Origin: JANPJV01 sp031425695 | GTDB lineage: Bacteria > Pseudomonadota > Gammaproteobacteria > Xanthomonadales > SZUA-5 | Reading direction: 5' to 3' | Length of the DNA stretch: 64,000 bases | NCBI GenBank assembly: GCA_031425695.1 | Contig: JANPJV010000010.1 | Location: 1 to 64,000, forward strand | Part shown: piece after piece, positions 47,393 through 56,418 of the stretch | Layout of the letters: every line of letters starts with the position of its first letter | Numbering within the stretch: position 1 is the stretch's first letter | Made by a program: the position numbers and the translations under genes | Notes under the pieces: model-generated | The model's database searches: none | Told to the model about the DNA's origin: nothing | What the model saw: only the letters and a program-made list of their open reading frames with translations

Positions 47393-47536
47393 GCATTTCA
47401 TCCGCAGATTTCGCAGATCAGGTAGGTCATGTTGTCCGCGGTAGCGGACTACTTGACATCGTCCGGCGACGAGCCGTCAAGTAGCTTGCTGCGCAAGCAA
47501 CATGACCTACAAGAACGCGAAATCTGCGCATGAATC
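47393..47536. repeat. Nested repeat: ATCYGCAGATT element holding a GTAGGTCATGTT element
   Basis: Outer words TTCATCCGCAGATTTCGCAG (47398-47417) and GCGAAATCTGCGCATGAA (47517-47534) pair with each other. Between them is a complete GTAGGTCATGTT element, 47422-47510, with arms GTAGGTCATGTTGTCCGCG and its mixed complement ending CAACATGACCTAC. The inner element sits almost exactly at the outer one's loop. Confidence 0.75.
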
Positions 47537-47607
47537 ACTTTGCTCGGCGCTCGAAGCCCGGCCGCCGCAACCTATACTGATCGCCTGAGTCCAGCGGTTA
47601 ACTGCCC

Positions 47608-47730
47608 ATGCAACCTAAACTTGCCCGTCTTGCCTTGCTCGTTACACTGCTGGCCCTGCTCGCCGCGTGTGGGAGCAAAGGGCCGCTCGTCCTGCCTTCC
47701 GAGGAGCCGGCGCCGGCGCCGTCGGAGTGA
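47608..47730 (+). CDS. lptM: LptM-type small lipoprotein
   Basis: 40 residues, below usual gene-finding limits. MQPKLARLALLVTLLALLAAC is a lipoprotein signal with lipobox LAAC, directly followed by GSKGPLVLPSEEP, the conserved C-G-x-K-G-P-L-x-x-P start of mature LptM (YifL). LptM helps LptD reach its mature disulfide state for LPS export. The stop codon overlaps the GTG start of dapF (GTGA), and this gene also precedes dapF in other gammaproteobacteria. Confidence 0.88.
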   Translation: MQPKLARLALLVTLLALLAACGSKGPLVLPSEEPAPAPSE

Positions 47731-48563
47731 GTGCGCTGCGCTTTGCGAAGATGGAAGGGGCGGGCAATGATTTCGTGGTGCTGGATCTCACCGGCGATGC
47801 GGTGGAGCCGGATGCCGTGCAGGCACGCCGGATCGCGGATCGGCATTTCGGGATCGGTTGCGACCAAATCCTGCTGATCGAGGCGGCGGCCAGCGCGGAG
47901 GCGGCGTTCGGTTATCGCATCCTCAATGCCGACGGTAGCGAGGCGGGACAGTGCGGCAATGGCGCACGCTGCGTGGCGCTGTACCTGCGCGAGCGGCACG
48001 GGCTGGCCGATGGGGCGCTGCTCGACAGTCCGGGTGGACCGGTGCAGGTGCGCTTCATTGGCGCCGACCGTGTCGAGCTGGCGCTCGGCAAGCCGCGGTT
48101 CGAACCCGCTGACATTCCCTTCGACGCGGCGCAGTCGGCGGCGGTTTACCCAATCGACGTCGACGGTAAGGCACTGCAGATTTCGGCATTGTCGATGGGC
48201 AATCCGCACGCGGTCGTGCTGGTCGACGACTGCGCGAGCGCGCCGGTGGCGCTTCTCGGTCCCGCTCTCGAAACGCATCCGCGCTTTGCCGACCGCTGCA
48301 ATGTCGGCTTTGCGCAGGTGCTCGAGCCCGGCCATATCAAATTGCGCGTGTTCGAGCGCGGCGTCGGCGAGACACTGGCCTGCGGCAGCGGCGCCTGTGC
48401 GGCAGTGGTCGCGCTGCGGCGCCGCGGCGTGCTCGCGGCGTCCGTGCTGGTCGACCTGCCGGGTGGGCGGCTCGAAGTACGCTGGCGCGGTCCCGGCGAT
48501 CCGGTCTACCTGATCGGGCCGGCGCGTTTTGTTTTCGAAGGAGAGTTCGTATTGGAAGTTTGA
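47727..48563 (+). CDS. dapF: Diaminopimelate epimerase
   Basis: 278 residues from a GTG that overlaps the lptM stop. VSALRFAKMEGAGNDFVVLD is the standard start. The two catalytic cysteines are in NADGSEAGQCGNGARC (Cys76) and ETLACGSGACA (Cys219). It interconverts LL- and meso-diaminopimelate for lysine and peptidoglycan. The last base pairs lie in the first hairpin of the structured element that separates it from the DUF484 gene. The lysA gene that often precedes it is absent. Confidence 0.95.
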   Translation: MSALRFAKMEGAGNDFVVLDLTGDAVEPDAVQARRIADRHFGIGCDQILLIEAAASAEAAFGYRILNADGSEAGQCGNGARCVALYLRERHGLADGALLDSPGGPVQVRFIGADRVELALGKPRFEPADIPFDAAQSAAVYPIDVDGKALQISALSMGNPHAVVLVDDCASAPVALLGPALETHPRFADRCNVGFAQVLEPGHIKLRVFERGVGETLACGSGACAAVVALRRRGVLAASVLVDLPGGRLEVRWRGPGDPVYLIGPARFVFEGEFVLEV

Positions 48564-48672
48564 ACAGGTCCTTCCCTGGACCTTTCAAACACGCTCAACC
48601 AAAAACGTGGTTTTAGTTTCGCTACATTTCCATGGTTTCAGCCATGAAAATGGCGGCACATCCGTGTGCCGC
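48558..48672 (+). ncRNA. Candidate structured RNA element, copy B
   Basis: Homologous to 40576-40693. Hairpins: 48558-48590 (GTTTGAA/TTCAAAC plus AGGTCC/GGACCT); about 48602-48615 (AAAAC/GTTTT); 48626-48651 (ATTT/AAAT plus CATGG/CCATG); 48653-48672 (GCGGCACA/TGTGCCGC, loop TCCG). The inner stem of the third hairpin has a different sequence from copy A yet remains complementary. The TGA stop of dapF lies in the first stem. Confidence 0.5.
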
Positions 48673-48699
48673 GCACATCCCTTGTAGAGAGGTTTCTTC

Positions 48700-49386
48700 G
48701 TGACCGAATATGCCGACTTCACCCCCGACCGCGTCGCCGGTTATCTGCGCCGCAATCCTGGTTTCCTGGGCGATTTCCCGGATCTCGCGCTCGCGCTGGT
48801 GATGCCGCGCGACACCGGCACGGCGACTTCGCTGACCAATTACCAGCTCGAGATCCTGCGCGAAAAGAACCGCTCGATGAGCCAGCGCCTGCGCGACCTC
48901 GTTACCGTCGCCGAAGAGAACCAGACGCTGGTCGGGCGCGTGCACCAGCTCGCCCTGCGCCTGCTGCGCGCGCAGGACCTGCGCGAGACTGTGCTCGCGA
49001 TCGCGGCCAGCATGCGCGAGGATTTCCACACCGATCTCGTGCGCATCTGCCTGACCGGGATGCCGCGGATCGGTGTCGAGGAGCCGTGGCTGATCGAGAT
49101 CGAGAATGACGCCGAGGCGCTCGCGCGTTTCCAGGAAGTGCGCAGCCGGGGTGAGCCGCTGTGCGGCCGCCTGCGCGCCGAGAAGCTCGAATTCCTGTTC
49201 GCCGAGCTGGCCGGAGAAGTGGCGTCGACGGTCGTGCTGCCCTTCGGCAGCGCCGGCTTTCTCGGCATCGGCAGCGCCGACCCCAATCGCTTCCATCCCG
49301 GCATCGGCACGGTTTTCCTGCGGCAGATCGCCGAACTCATCGAGACCGCGCTGCTGGCAGCGGCAGGCCGTGGCCGACCCGAGTAA
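48700..49386 (+). CDS. DUF484 family protein
   Basis: 228 residues from a GTG with AGAGAGG upstream. FTPDRVAGYLRRNPGFLGDFPDLA is the conserved DUF484 start, followed by a coiled-coil (ILREKNRSMSQRLRDLVTVAEEN) and a GAF-like domain ending LPFGSAGFLGIGSADPNRF. Members sit between dapF and xerC in most gammaproteobacteria; their role is unknown, with GAF-type ligand sensing suggested. It overlaps xerC by 17 bp. Confidence 0.92.
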   Translation: MTEYADFTPDRVAGYLRRNPGFLGDFPDLALALVMPRDTGTATSLTNYQLEILREKNRSMSQRLRDLVTVAEENQTLVGRVHQLALRLLRAQDLRETVLAIAASMREDFHTDLVRICLTGMPRIGVEEPWLIEIENDAEALARFQEVRSRGEPLCGRLRAEKLEFLFAELAGEVASTVVLPFGSAGFLGIGSADPNRFHPGIGTVFLRQIAELIETALLAAAGRGRPE

Positions 49387-50296
49387 TTCGCTTGATGAGC
49401 TCCGCGCCGACTGGCGGCTGCCGGTCGACGATTTCCTCGCGCACCTGCAAGTCGAGCGGCATCTCTCCAAGCGCACGCTGTCGGCATACCGCATGCAGCT
49501 CATGGCGCTGGGCGCTGGCTTCGCGGCCAGCGATGCGGCTGACTGGACACAACTGCGGCGCGAGCATGTCCGGGCCGCGATCAGTGCCGGCCATCGTCGT
49601 GGCCTGGCGCCTCGCAGCCTCGCGCAAATGCTGGCGGCGTTGCGCAGCTTCTATGCGTGGCTGCGGCGCGCTCGCCATCCCGAGCTGATCTCACCAGCGC
49701 TCGGTATCCGCGCGCCGAAGGCCGGCAAGCGCCTGCCCGCTGTGCTCGATGCCGACGCCATGACCCAGCTGATCGAGATCCCCGCCGGCGAGCAGCTGTC
49801 GACGCGAGATCGCGCACTGCTCGAGCTGTTCTATTCGAGCGGGCTGCGCCTGTCGGAGGTCGCAGGCTTGAGCTGGCGTGACCTCGATCTCGCCGACGGC
49901 AGCGTGCGCGTGCTCGGCAAAGGTGCCAAGACGCGCATCGTGCCGGTTGGATCGAAGGCGCTGGAGGCGCTGGGCGCGCTCGCCGCCGAGCATGGACAGG
50001 AACCCGATCAACCGGTCTTCGGCAACGGCCGCGGTGGCCCCTTGAGCACCCGCGGCATCCAGGCCCGCGTCAAATACTGGGCCCAGCGCCAGGGCATCTG
50101 GCAACGCGTGCATCCGCACCTCTTACGCCACTCCTTCGCCAGCCACATGCTCGAATCCAGCGGCGACCTGCGCGGCGTCCAGGAACTGCTCGGCCACGCC
50201 GACATTGGCACGACCCAGGTCTACACCCACCTCAACTTCCAGCACCTCGCCGAGGTCTACGATCGGGCGCACCCGCGGGCGAAGCGGAAGGCGTGA
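49370..50296 (+). CDS. xerC: Site-specific tyrosine recombinase XerC
   Basis: 308 residues from a GTG inside the end of DUF484 (start VADPSNSLDELRADWRLPVD). The N-terminal SAM-like core-binding domain (HLQVERHLSKRTLSAYRMQLMAL) precedes the catalytic domain with YSSGLRLSEVAGL, HPHLLRHSFASHMLESSGDL and the Tyr in TTQVYTHLNF. With XerD it resolves chromosome dimers at dif. The gene order lptM-dapF-DUF484-xerC identifies it as XerC rather than a phage integrase. Confidence 0.95.
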   Translation: MADPSNSLDELRADWRLPVDDFLAHLQVERHLSKRTLSAYRMQLMALGAGFAASDAADWTQLRREHVRAAISAGHRRGLAPRSLAQMLAALRSFYAWLRRARHPELISPALGIRAPKAGKRLPAVLDADAMTQLIEIPAGEQLSTRDRALLELFYSSGLRLSEVAGLSWRDLDLADGSVRVLGKGAKTRIVPVGSKALEALGALAAEHGQEPDQPVFGNGRGGPLSTRGIQARVKYWAQRQGIWQRVHPHLLRHSFASHMLESSGDLRGVQELLGHADIGTTQVYTHLNFQHLAEVYDRAHPRAKRKA

Positions 50297-50372
50297 GCGT
50301 TTCTTGGTGGGTCTGCGCTGTGCGCGGACGCTGTTTCGGCCATCGAGCAAAGCCGGGATGCCGTGCTTCAAC

Positions 50373-50522
50373 GTAGGTCAGGTTGCGCCCGCGAAGTCTG
50401 TGCCCTGGCGACAGCGGCGATGGGGCGCTACCTGACATCCACAGCGCCGCGAACCGGTGTCACACGCGTCCGATCACCACCATCGCCTGATCTCGGGTCT
50501 ACGTGGACGCAACATGACCTAC
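50373..50522. repeat. GTAGGTCATGTT-family repeat with enlarged centre
   Basis: The tips GTAGGTCAGGTTGCGCCCGC (50373-50392) and GGACGCAACATGACCTAC (50505-50522) pair, but the centre is about 110 bp instead of 16 and contains CGCTACCTGACATC and GCGCCGCGAACC. Immediately upstream (50305-50335) lies a half element GGTGGGTCTGCGCTGTGCGC. The 50297-50528 gap has no gene. Confidence 0.65.
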
Positions 50523-50528
50523 AAAAGC

Positions 50529-53306
50529 TTACGGCTCTTCGGTCAGCTTCTGTGCTTCCGCTTCGCGGCCACTGTTGCGGTAGAGCTCGGCGAGGGCAGT
50601 GCGGACGAGGCGGCGCATGTCGCCGGAGGCAGTGCCAGCGAGCTTGGCGTCGAGGGCGAGCAGCAGCGCTTCGGCTTCGTCGATGCGCTCGAGACCGATC
50701 AGCGAGCGGGCGTGGCGGGCTGGTGCGAGTTGCGCGAAGACGACTTGCGGGTCTTTGGCAATTTTCGCCTCATCCATCAGCCGGGCGCTGATGCGCTCGG
50801 CTTCCGCGAAGCGCTGCTGTTTCTGCAGGGAGCCCGCGTGCTGGTAGAGCACTTGCAGGCGCTCGGTGTCGCCGGCCGGCAGCAATTTCTCGGCAATCTT
50901 CCAGGCCAGTTCGAAGTTCTGGTCGGCCTCGGCGTAGAAGCCACGATCGCGCAAGAAAGCGGCGTATTCCGAACGCACCGCGATGCTTTGCCGATGCTCG
51001 CTGCCGAAGCGCGCTTCGGTTCCGCTGAGGGCTTTCTCGAACAAGGGTCGCGCCTGCTCGAACTTCTGCAGCTTCGTGTACAGCACGGCGAGATCTCTCG
51101 CGCTCTTCAAAGTCAACGGATCGCTGGGCCCCAAACGCTCGAGCCGCTGGGCGTAAGCGTCGGCAATGAGGCCATTGGCCTCGTCCAACCGACCGTCGTC
51201 GAACAGCAGGTTGCCAAGATTCGCCATCAGCATGGATCGCTCCGGGTGCGTAGCGCCGAGCGATTTTTCGGCAAGGGCCAGCGCCGCGCGCAACTGTGCT
51301 TCAGCGCCGGCAAGATCGCCGGCCTTGCGGGAAACCACTGCCAGGTTATTGGCCGCACTCAAGGTCTGCCAATGATCCGCTTCCAGCAGGCGCAGGCGCT
51401 CGTCATAGGCCTGACGCAGAAGGTCGCGCGCTTCCTCGCTGCGGCCGATATCGGCATACAACATGGACAGTTGAATGGTGGCGACCAGTGCGTCGGGATC
51501 GATCGCCTGCAGTTTCGCCTTGGCCGTCGCCACGGCTTGCTCGGCAACTTTCTCCGCTTGTTCCAGCCGCCCGGCTTCGCGCTCGAACAGGGTCCGCTTT
51601 GACAAAGCCCAGACTTCCAGGCGTGCATCCCAGCCGGCCTCGCACGCCGTGCAGGACTGCGCGGGCAGGGCAGCAAGCTGTGCGAATCCGCGATCAAAGG
51701 CCGCGGTGGCCGCGGCGTCTTCGCCCATCTGGGACAGCGCGACAGCGAGATGCAGGCGCGCATTGATCGCAGCCGGGCCGGATGCCGCGGGTCCCATCTC
51801 GGCAAGTTGCGCCTCGAGCAGATCGCGCGCTTGGCGCGCGAACCCACCGTTGAGCAAGGCCCGCGCTTCGCCGATGCGGACCAGATCGAGCTCGATGCCG
51901 CTGATCTCGGCCGCCCGGTAGTCAGCGGCTGCCGCGTGATAGAGCTCACCCGCCAGGTCCAGGTCGCCCAGCGCCTTGTAGGTCTCGGCAAAATAGTAGC
52001 GCATGCGCGCGCGCGCTTCCGGTGCATCGGCCAGCGCCTGTTCGACTTCACGAACACCATGGTCCATGACATCGCGCACGCGCACTTCTCGACCTTGCGC
52101 GAACACCGGATTGGCGCTCGAGAAGATCGTGCCCATGAAGCGCAGGCTGGCGTCGGTCTGCCGCCGCTGTGCCTGCTCATCGAGTGCGAAGCGCGTGCTA
52201 ACGGCGACCGCGCCGATCAGCGCCAGCAGCACGACCACGCTCGCTCCAACCAGCACCTTGTTGCGGCGCGCGAAGCGCCGGATCTCGCTGATCGTCGTTG
52301 GCCGCTGCGCCAGGATCGGTTCGTCGGCGAGATAGCGCCGCAGATCCTCCGAGAGCTCGGCGGCATTCTGGTAGCGCGCTGCCTTGTCCTTTGCCAGTGA
52401 TTTGGCAAAGATCGTCGTGAGATCACCGGCAAACTCGGCACCGTGTTGGGAAAGCGGCCGCGCCGGCGTGTCGCAAATCCGTTGCAGCGCATGCGCCAGG
52501 CTGGAGCCGCTGACATCGTACGGCAGGACCCCGGTGAGCATCCGGTAGCCGATCATTCCGAGTGCGTAGACGTCGGTCCGGATATCGACGCCGCCCGGCT
52601 CGCCGATGGCCTGTTCCGGGCTCATGTAGGCAATCGTGCCCACCACCATGCCGGCGGTGGTGAGTTCGGAGGCAGGGTTCTCCTCCCCAGTCAGGCGAGC
52701 GACGCCGAAGTCGAGCACCTTGGGCTCGCCGTCGGCCTGTACCAGGATATTCCCGGGCTTGAGATCGCGGTGAATGACGCCGCGGATATGCGCATGCTCG
52801 ACGGCGGTACAGACCCGCATCAGGATCTTCAGGCGCGCGCGCGCGTCGATCTCGCGACAGTAGTCGAGCAGGCCCGAGCCCTCGACATATTCCATGACGA
52901 TATAGGGCACGTGGCCGAGCGAGGCATCGGTACGCCCGCTGGCGAAGATCTGGGCAATGCCAGGATGCTTGAGGCGGCCCAGGATCTCGGCTTCTTGCTG
53001 GAAGCGCGCCAGCATCTCCGGCTGATGCAGACCCGCATGCAAGGTCTTGATTGCGACCAGCCGCTTAGGGTGGAGTTGTTCTGCGAGAAAAACCACGCCC
53101 ATGCCGCCGGCATCGATCACCCGCACGATCCGATAGTCATCGACGCGCCGATCGATCCACGACTGTGGGCCGTCAGCGATCGCGGGAGCTGCCGAAGAAG
53201 GAACGTGGGCAGGCAGATCTGCCTGCACCACCGTGGTCGCTCCGCCCGCGGATGCGTGGCCCGACGTTACCAAGCCCGGCGTCGTGGGGCCCGGGCGCTC
53301 GCTCAT
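50529..53306 (-). CDS. Transmembrane Ser/Thr protein kinase with TPR tail, coupled to a secreted protein
   Basis: 925 residues. An N-terminal Ala/Thr-rich stretch precedes the kinase domain: VIDAGGMGVVFLAE, Lys87 in VAIKTL, HRDLKPGN (179-186), DFG (199-201), GTIAYMSPEQ. All catalytic residues are intact, unlike the kinase at 40718. A membrane helix at about 350-370 leads to ~550 residues of TPR-like repeats (LGDLDLAGELYHAAA, AGAEAQLRAALALAEKSLGATHPE, EQARPLFEKALSG). Its ATG overlaps the stop of the upstream BNR gene (ATGA). Such TPR tails usually sense partners outside the membrane. Confidence 0.9.
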   Translation of the reverse strand: MSERPGPTTPGLVTSGHASAGGATTVVQADLPAHVPSSAAPAIADGPQSWIDRRVDDYRIVRVIDAGGMGVVFLAEQLHPKRLVAIKTLHAGLHQPEMLARFQQEAEILGRLKHPGIAQIFASGRTDASLGHVPYIVMEYVEGSGLLDYCREIDARARLKILMRVCTAVEHAHIRGVIHRDLKPGNILVQADGEPKVLDFGVARLTGEENPASELTTAGMVVGTIAYMSPEQAIGEPGGVDIRTDVYALGMIGYRMLTGVLPYDVSGSSLAHALQRICDTPARPLSQHGAEFAGDLTTIFAKSLAKDKAARYQNAAELSEDLRRYLADEPILAQRPTTISEIRRFARRNKVLVGASVVVLLALIGAVAVSTRFALDEQAQRRQTDASLRFMGTIFSSANPVFAQGREVRVRDVMDHGVREVEQALADAPEARARMRYYFAETYKALGDLDLAGELYHAAAADYRAAEISGIELDLVRIGEARALLNGGFARQARDLLEAQLAEMGPAASGPAAINARLHLAVALSQMGEDAAATAAFDRGFAQLAALPAQSCTACEAGWDARLEVWALSKRTLFEREAGRLEQAEKVAEQAVATAKAKLQAIDPDALVATIQLSMLYADIGRSEEARDLLRQAYDERLRLLEADHWQTLSAANNLAVVSRKAGDLAGAEAQLRAALALAEKSLGATHPERSMLMANLGNLLFDDGRLDEANGLIADAYAQRLERLGPSDPLTLKSARDLAVLYTKLQKFEQARPLFEKALSGTEARFGSEHRQSIAVRSEYAAFLRDRGFYAEADQNFELAWKIAEKLLPAGDTERLQVLYQHAGSLQKQQRFAEAERISARLMDEAKIAKDPQVVFAQLAPARHARSLIGLERIDEAEALLLALDAKLAGTASGDMRRLVRTALAELYRNSGREAEAQKLTEEP

Positions 53307-56155
53307 TCGAATCCGTTATTGAACAACGGTTGCTCCTGGACCGGTCCGCCGACGAAGAGGATACGCCCGCTTTCCTGGCGTAGGTCCCCTGGACCGTTGT
53401 CGGTTACGGTCAGCAGGAAACTGCGGCCATTGCGAATCGCCCCATTGCCCATGCCCAGCCATTGCAGCGTCAGGGCATTCCCGGACGTCGCCGGCCCGAA
53501 GCGTCGAAACACCCAATCCGGGCCAAAGGTCTCGGCGTGGAAGGTCGCCAGCACCTGCGCCGTGGTGCAGTTGATGAACTCGAAGCGGATCAGGCCCGCA
53601 TTGGGCAGGTAACCTGGGTCCTCTGGCAGCAGCTCCGGGTCAACTGAGGTGGCGTCGAAGATCTGCTGGCAGCTACTGCCCGCTTTCCGGAGATCGATGT
53701 TGCTGATCGTCGTTGAGCCGCTTCCCCCTTTGGCCGCACCCGGGTTGACGTCTGCGATCGTGATCGTCGCCACGTCGGTCTGCAGGCGATCCGGCGTGCC
53801 GTCCGCATTGCCGTCGCCACTGTTGGGCGCGAGATTCTCGTCAGCATCCGAGGGGCCGTCGATATCGGCATCAGGGACGCGGGTCAAGCTCCACACGCCT
53901 TCATCGGTGCCGGCGTGCACAGTCGGGGAGCCGCTGACGGGGACCGAGACGGCGAGCGACTGCGCCGAATCGAGCGGGAGCCCGATACTGATCGAGAGCC
54001 AGCTGGTGCCACCGTTGTCCGTGAAATAGACACCGCCCGGACTGGTGTCGGAGCCGGCGGCGCCGGCATAGACCCGCCCCGGATTCGCCGGCTCTACGCG
54101 CAGCACGCGAACGCGGACATTGGCGATGCCGTTGTCGGCCGGAACCCAGCTGGCCCCACCGTTGATGGTCTTGTACACGCGGCCCGGCTCATCCGGCTTG
54201 GTCGGGTCGGAAAGCGCGGCGAACAGGTTGTTGGGTTGTCCAGGTATGGCGATCAGCGAGTTGATGTTCTGCACCGAACCGGTGCTGCTCATCAGCGGCA
54301 GGCCGGCACTCGCGCTGGTCCACTCCAAGCCGCTGTTGGTGCTCTTGAACACGCCGTTGGCCAGGGTCGGGACCGGGTCATTGCAGGAGAAACAATAACC
54401 ACTGAGCCGCGTGCCCGCATACAGGGTGGTCGCCGAACCGGACTGAAACACCATTGCCACCGGTTGCGGATACATGAGCCGCGGCTGGCAACCGCCGAGC
54501 GGCAGCGTGTCGCGCGGCGTCCAGCTGATCGATCCATTCGAACTCCGCCAGATACGGGGAACTTCCAGCTGTGGGGAATTGCCGAGACAGGCGACTCGAC
54601 CGTTGGCACCGAAGTAAATGACTTGCGAGAGCCCGCCCTCCGCTGAAAGCGGGTCGATCAACATGGTGTTGACTTCGCCGATGGCGGCCGGACCGGTCTC
54701 GGGCAGTGGAATCAGGTTGTCGGCCACCGCCCAGCTGACGCCGCCATCGCTGCTGCGAAAGATGCCGCCGCGGAAACTGTTGGGCAGCGCTCCGAGTGGC
54801 GCGAAATCAGCTCCCAGGGCAAACATGCGCGTGGTTGCCGGCGAGCTGGCAGTGACGGGATCGAACACGATCGCGTTGACCGTATCGAGTCCCAGGTTGG
54901 CATTGGTGCGCAACCAGTTCTGGCCAAAATCATCGGACAGATAGAGCGCGGCCGAGGTCGCTTCCGTGCGCAGATTGCGCAGGCCGGCGTAGACCCGCTG
55001 TGGCCGGGTCGGGTGTACCGCAACGGTTTCGATGCGTGTGCCGCGCAGTCCGGCACCGATCACGCTCCAATTGGTACCCGCATTGTTGGTGACGAACACC
55101 TCGCCCGATACCGAAAACGCGATCCAGCGTGAAGGGTTTGCGGGATCGACGATGATCGGTCCGATCGAGGCTGGATCGCCGACAGTGACGCTGAGGCCAT
55201 TGTTTCGCGGCGCGAAGCTGGCGCCATTGTCGGGGCTGAAAAGCACGCCATTGGAACTACCGAAGACGATGTTGTTGGTCGCTGAGGGATGTACATCCAG
55301 GCTTTGCATCCGCTGGGTTGGCCCGACCGGCAAGGAAACCGACTGCAGGAAGCTCGCGCCACCATCGGTCGAGCGGTAATTGCCGAAGACATTGGAGACG
55401 AACACAGTCCCCGGAATATTGGGGTTGTAGGCGAGCAGGCTCACCGGCTCCGTGGTCGGGCCACCGGAATTCCAGGGACCGGTGATCGGCGAAAAACTGG
55501 CGCCGCCGTTGATGCTCTTGTACAGGCTGGCGGAAAAGCTGCTGGTGTCGCGCTCGAGCACCCACACCAGGATCTTCAGCGGGTCGTTGGGATCGACCGC
55601 GAGCCGGTCGAGCTTGTTTGGCAGGGTGGAACCGCCAGCGGGGGACCAGGTGCTGCCGCCATCGACCGAACGAAACAAGCCGGCATCGGCAGTCGCCAGG
55701 AACACCCTGGTCGGATCGCTCGGCGCGTAGGCGATATCGACGGTGCGAAAGCTGGTCGTCGTGGTTGGCAGGCCGACGTCCTTGCGTAGCCAGCTGCGCC
55801 CGCTGTCTTGCGTAGCGAATACGCCGCGCGCGCCGGCCAGGAGTAGCCGTCCGGGCAGCGTGGGGTGGGGCACCACCACCCCCGCGCCGGCGCTCACGGT
55901 CGCGAGTCCGGCGGTGGCAGCCACCCAGGTATTGCCGCCGTCGTTGGACCGGTAGACGCTGCGATGCGCGGTCGCATAGAAAACATTGGGTTGCCCGGTT
56001 CCGGGAACGGCACTGTCGACGCGCCCGCCGAAAGGCCCATTGCTGGTCCAGCGCGCATTGCCGGCAAGTGCCGGCTGCACATACACGCATGCAAAGGCCG
56101 CGCACGCGATGCCTGCGCGTAGCGTGGACGCAGCCCAGGAGCTTCTCCGGTTCAT
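53303..56155 (-). CDS. Large secreted BNR/VPS10-like repeat protein with GFE tail
   Basis: 950 residues from the ATG at 56155 (GGAG upstream) with a signal peptide (MNRRSSWAASTLRAGIACAA, ending ALA). The body is a tandem of BNR/sortilin-type repeats with the S-x-D-x-G-x-x-W signature: VYRSNDGGNTWVAA, VFATQDSGRSWLRK, LFRSVDGGSTWSPA, LYKSINGGASF, NYRSTDGGASF, LYLSDDFGQNWLRT, VYKTINGGASWVPA. This implies beta-propellers. The last ~170 residues begin with SDADENLAPNSGDGNADGTP, resembling choice-of-anchor-type modules of surface proteins. It ends PLFNNGFE, as does the beta-helix protein at 37746. It is coupled to the kinase gene. Confidence 0.82.
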   Translation of the reverse strand: MNRRSSWAASTLRAGIACAAFACVYVQPALAGNARWTSNGPFGGRVDSAVPGTGQPNVFYATAHRSVYRSNDGGNTWVAATAGLATVSAGAGVVVPHPTLPGRLLLAGARGVFATQDSGRSWLRKDVGLPTTTTSFRTVDIAYAPSDPTRVFLATADAGLFRSVDGGSTWSPAGGSTLPNKLDRLAVDPNDPLKILVWVLERDTSSFSASLYKSINGGASFSPITGPWNSGGPTTEPVSLLAYNPNIPGTVFVSNVFGNYRSTDGGASFLQSVSLPVGPTQRMQSLDVHPSATNNIVFGSSNGVLFSPDNGASFAPRNNGLSVTVGDPASIGPIIVDPANPSRWIAFSVSGEVFVTNNAGTNWSVIGAGLRGTRIETVAVHPTRPQRVYAGLRNLRTEATSAALYLSDDFGQNWLRTNANLGLDTVNAIVFDPVTASSPATTRMFALGADFAPLGALPNSFRGGIFRSSDGGVSWAVADNLIPLPETGPAAIGEVNTMLIDPLSAEGGLSQVIYFGANGRVACLGNSPQLEVPRIWRSSNGSISWTPRDTLPLGGCQPRLMYPQPVAMVFQSGSATTLYAGTRLSGYCFSCNDPVPTLANGVFKSTNSGLEWTSASAGLPLMSSTGSVQNINSLIAIPGQPNNLFAALSDPTKPDEPGRVYKTINGGASWVPADNGIANVRVRVLRVEPANPGRVYAGAAGSDTSPGGVYFTDNGGTSWLSISIGLPLDSAQSLAVSVPVSGSPTVHAGTDEGVWSLTRVPDADIDGPSDADENLAPNSGDGNADGTPDRLQTDVATITIADVNPGAAKGGSGSTTISNIDLRKAGSSCQQIFDATSVDPELLPEDPGYLPNAGLIRFEFINCTTAQVLATFHAETFGPDWVFRRFGPATSGNALTLQWLGMGNGAIRNGRSFLLTVTDNGPGDLRQESGRILFVGGPVQEQPLFNNGFE

Positions 56156-56418
56156 GGTTTTGACTCCTGATGGTGCGGCGCCCACTGTAACCCCGGGCGG
56201 TCGCTGACACTTCAAAATAAACGAAACGTTGACATGGGCAAGGCGTTGACGACAGCAGGTCGTGGCGACCCGACCGGCTGCCGGCATAGGTGCTTCGTCA
56301 CAAATTCTCATTACAGAGAATTCGTGCCGGTTGGACTTCGCCCGCGGAGCAAAAACGTGGTTCTTGCTGCGCGATGGCCAGCTGTACCCTAAGCGACAGG
56401 GAAATGATGCGGCGGACA

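Noticed and set aside
49370..50296. Tyrosine recombinase considered as a phage or island integrase
   Set aside because: Gene order lptM-dapF-DUF484 and the sequence itself identify chromosomal XerC; there is no attachment site, tRNA or phage gene nearby.
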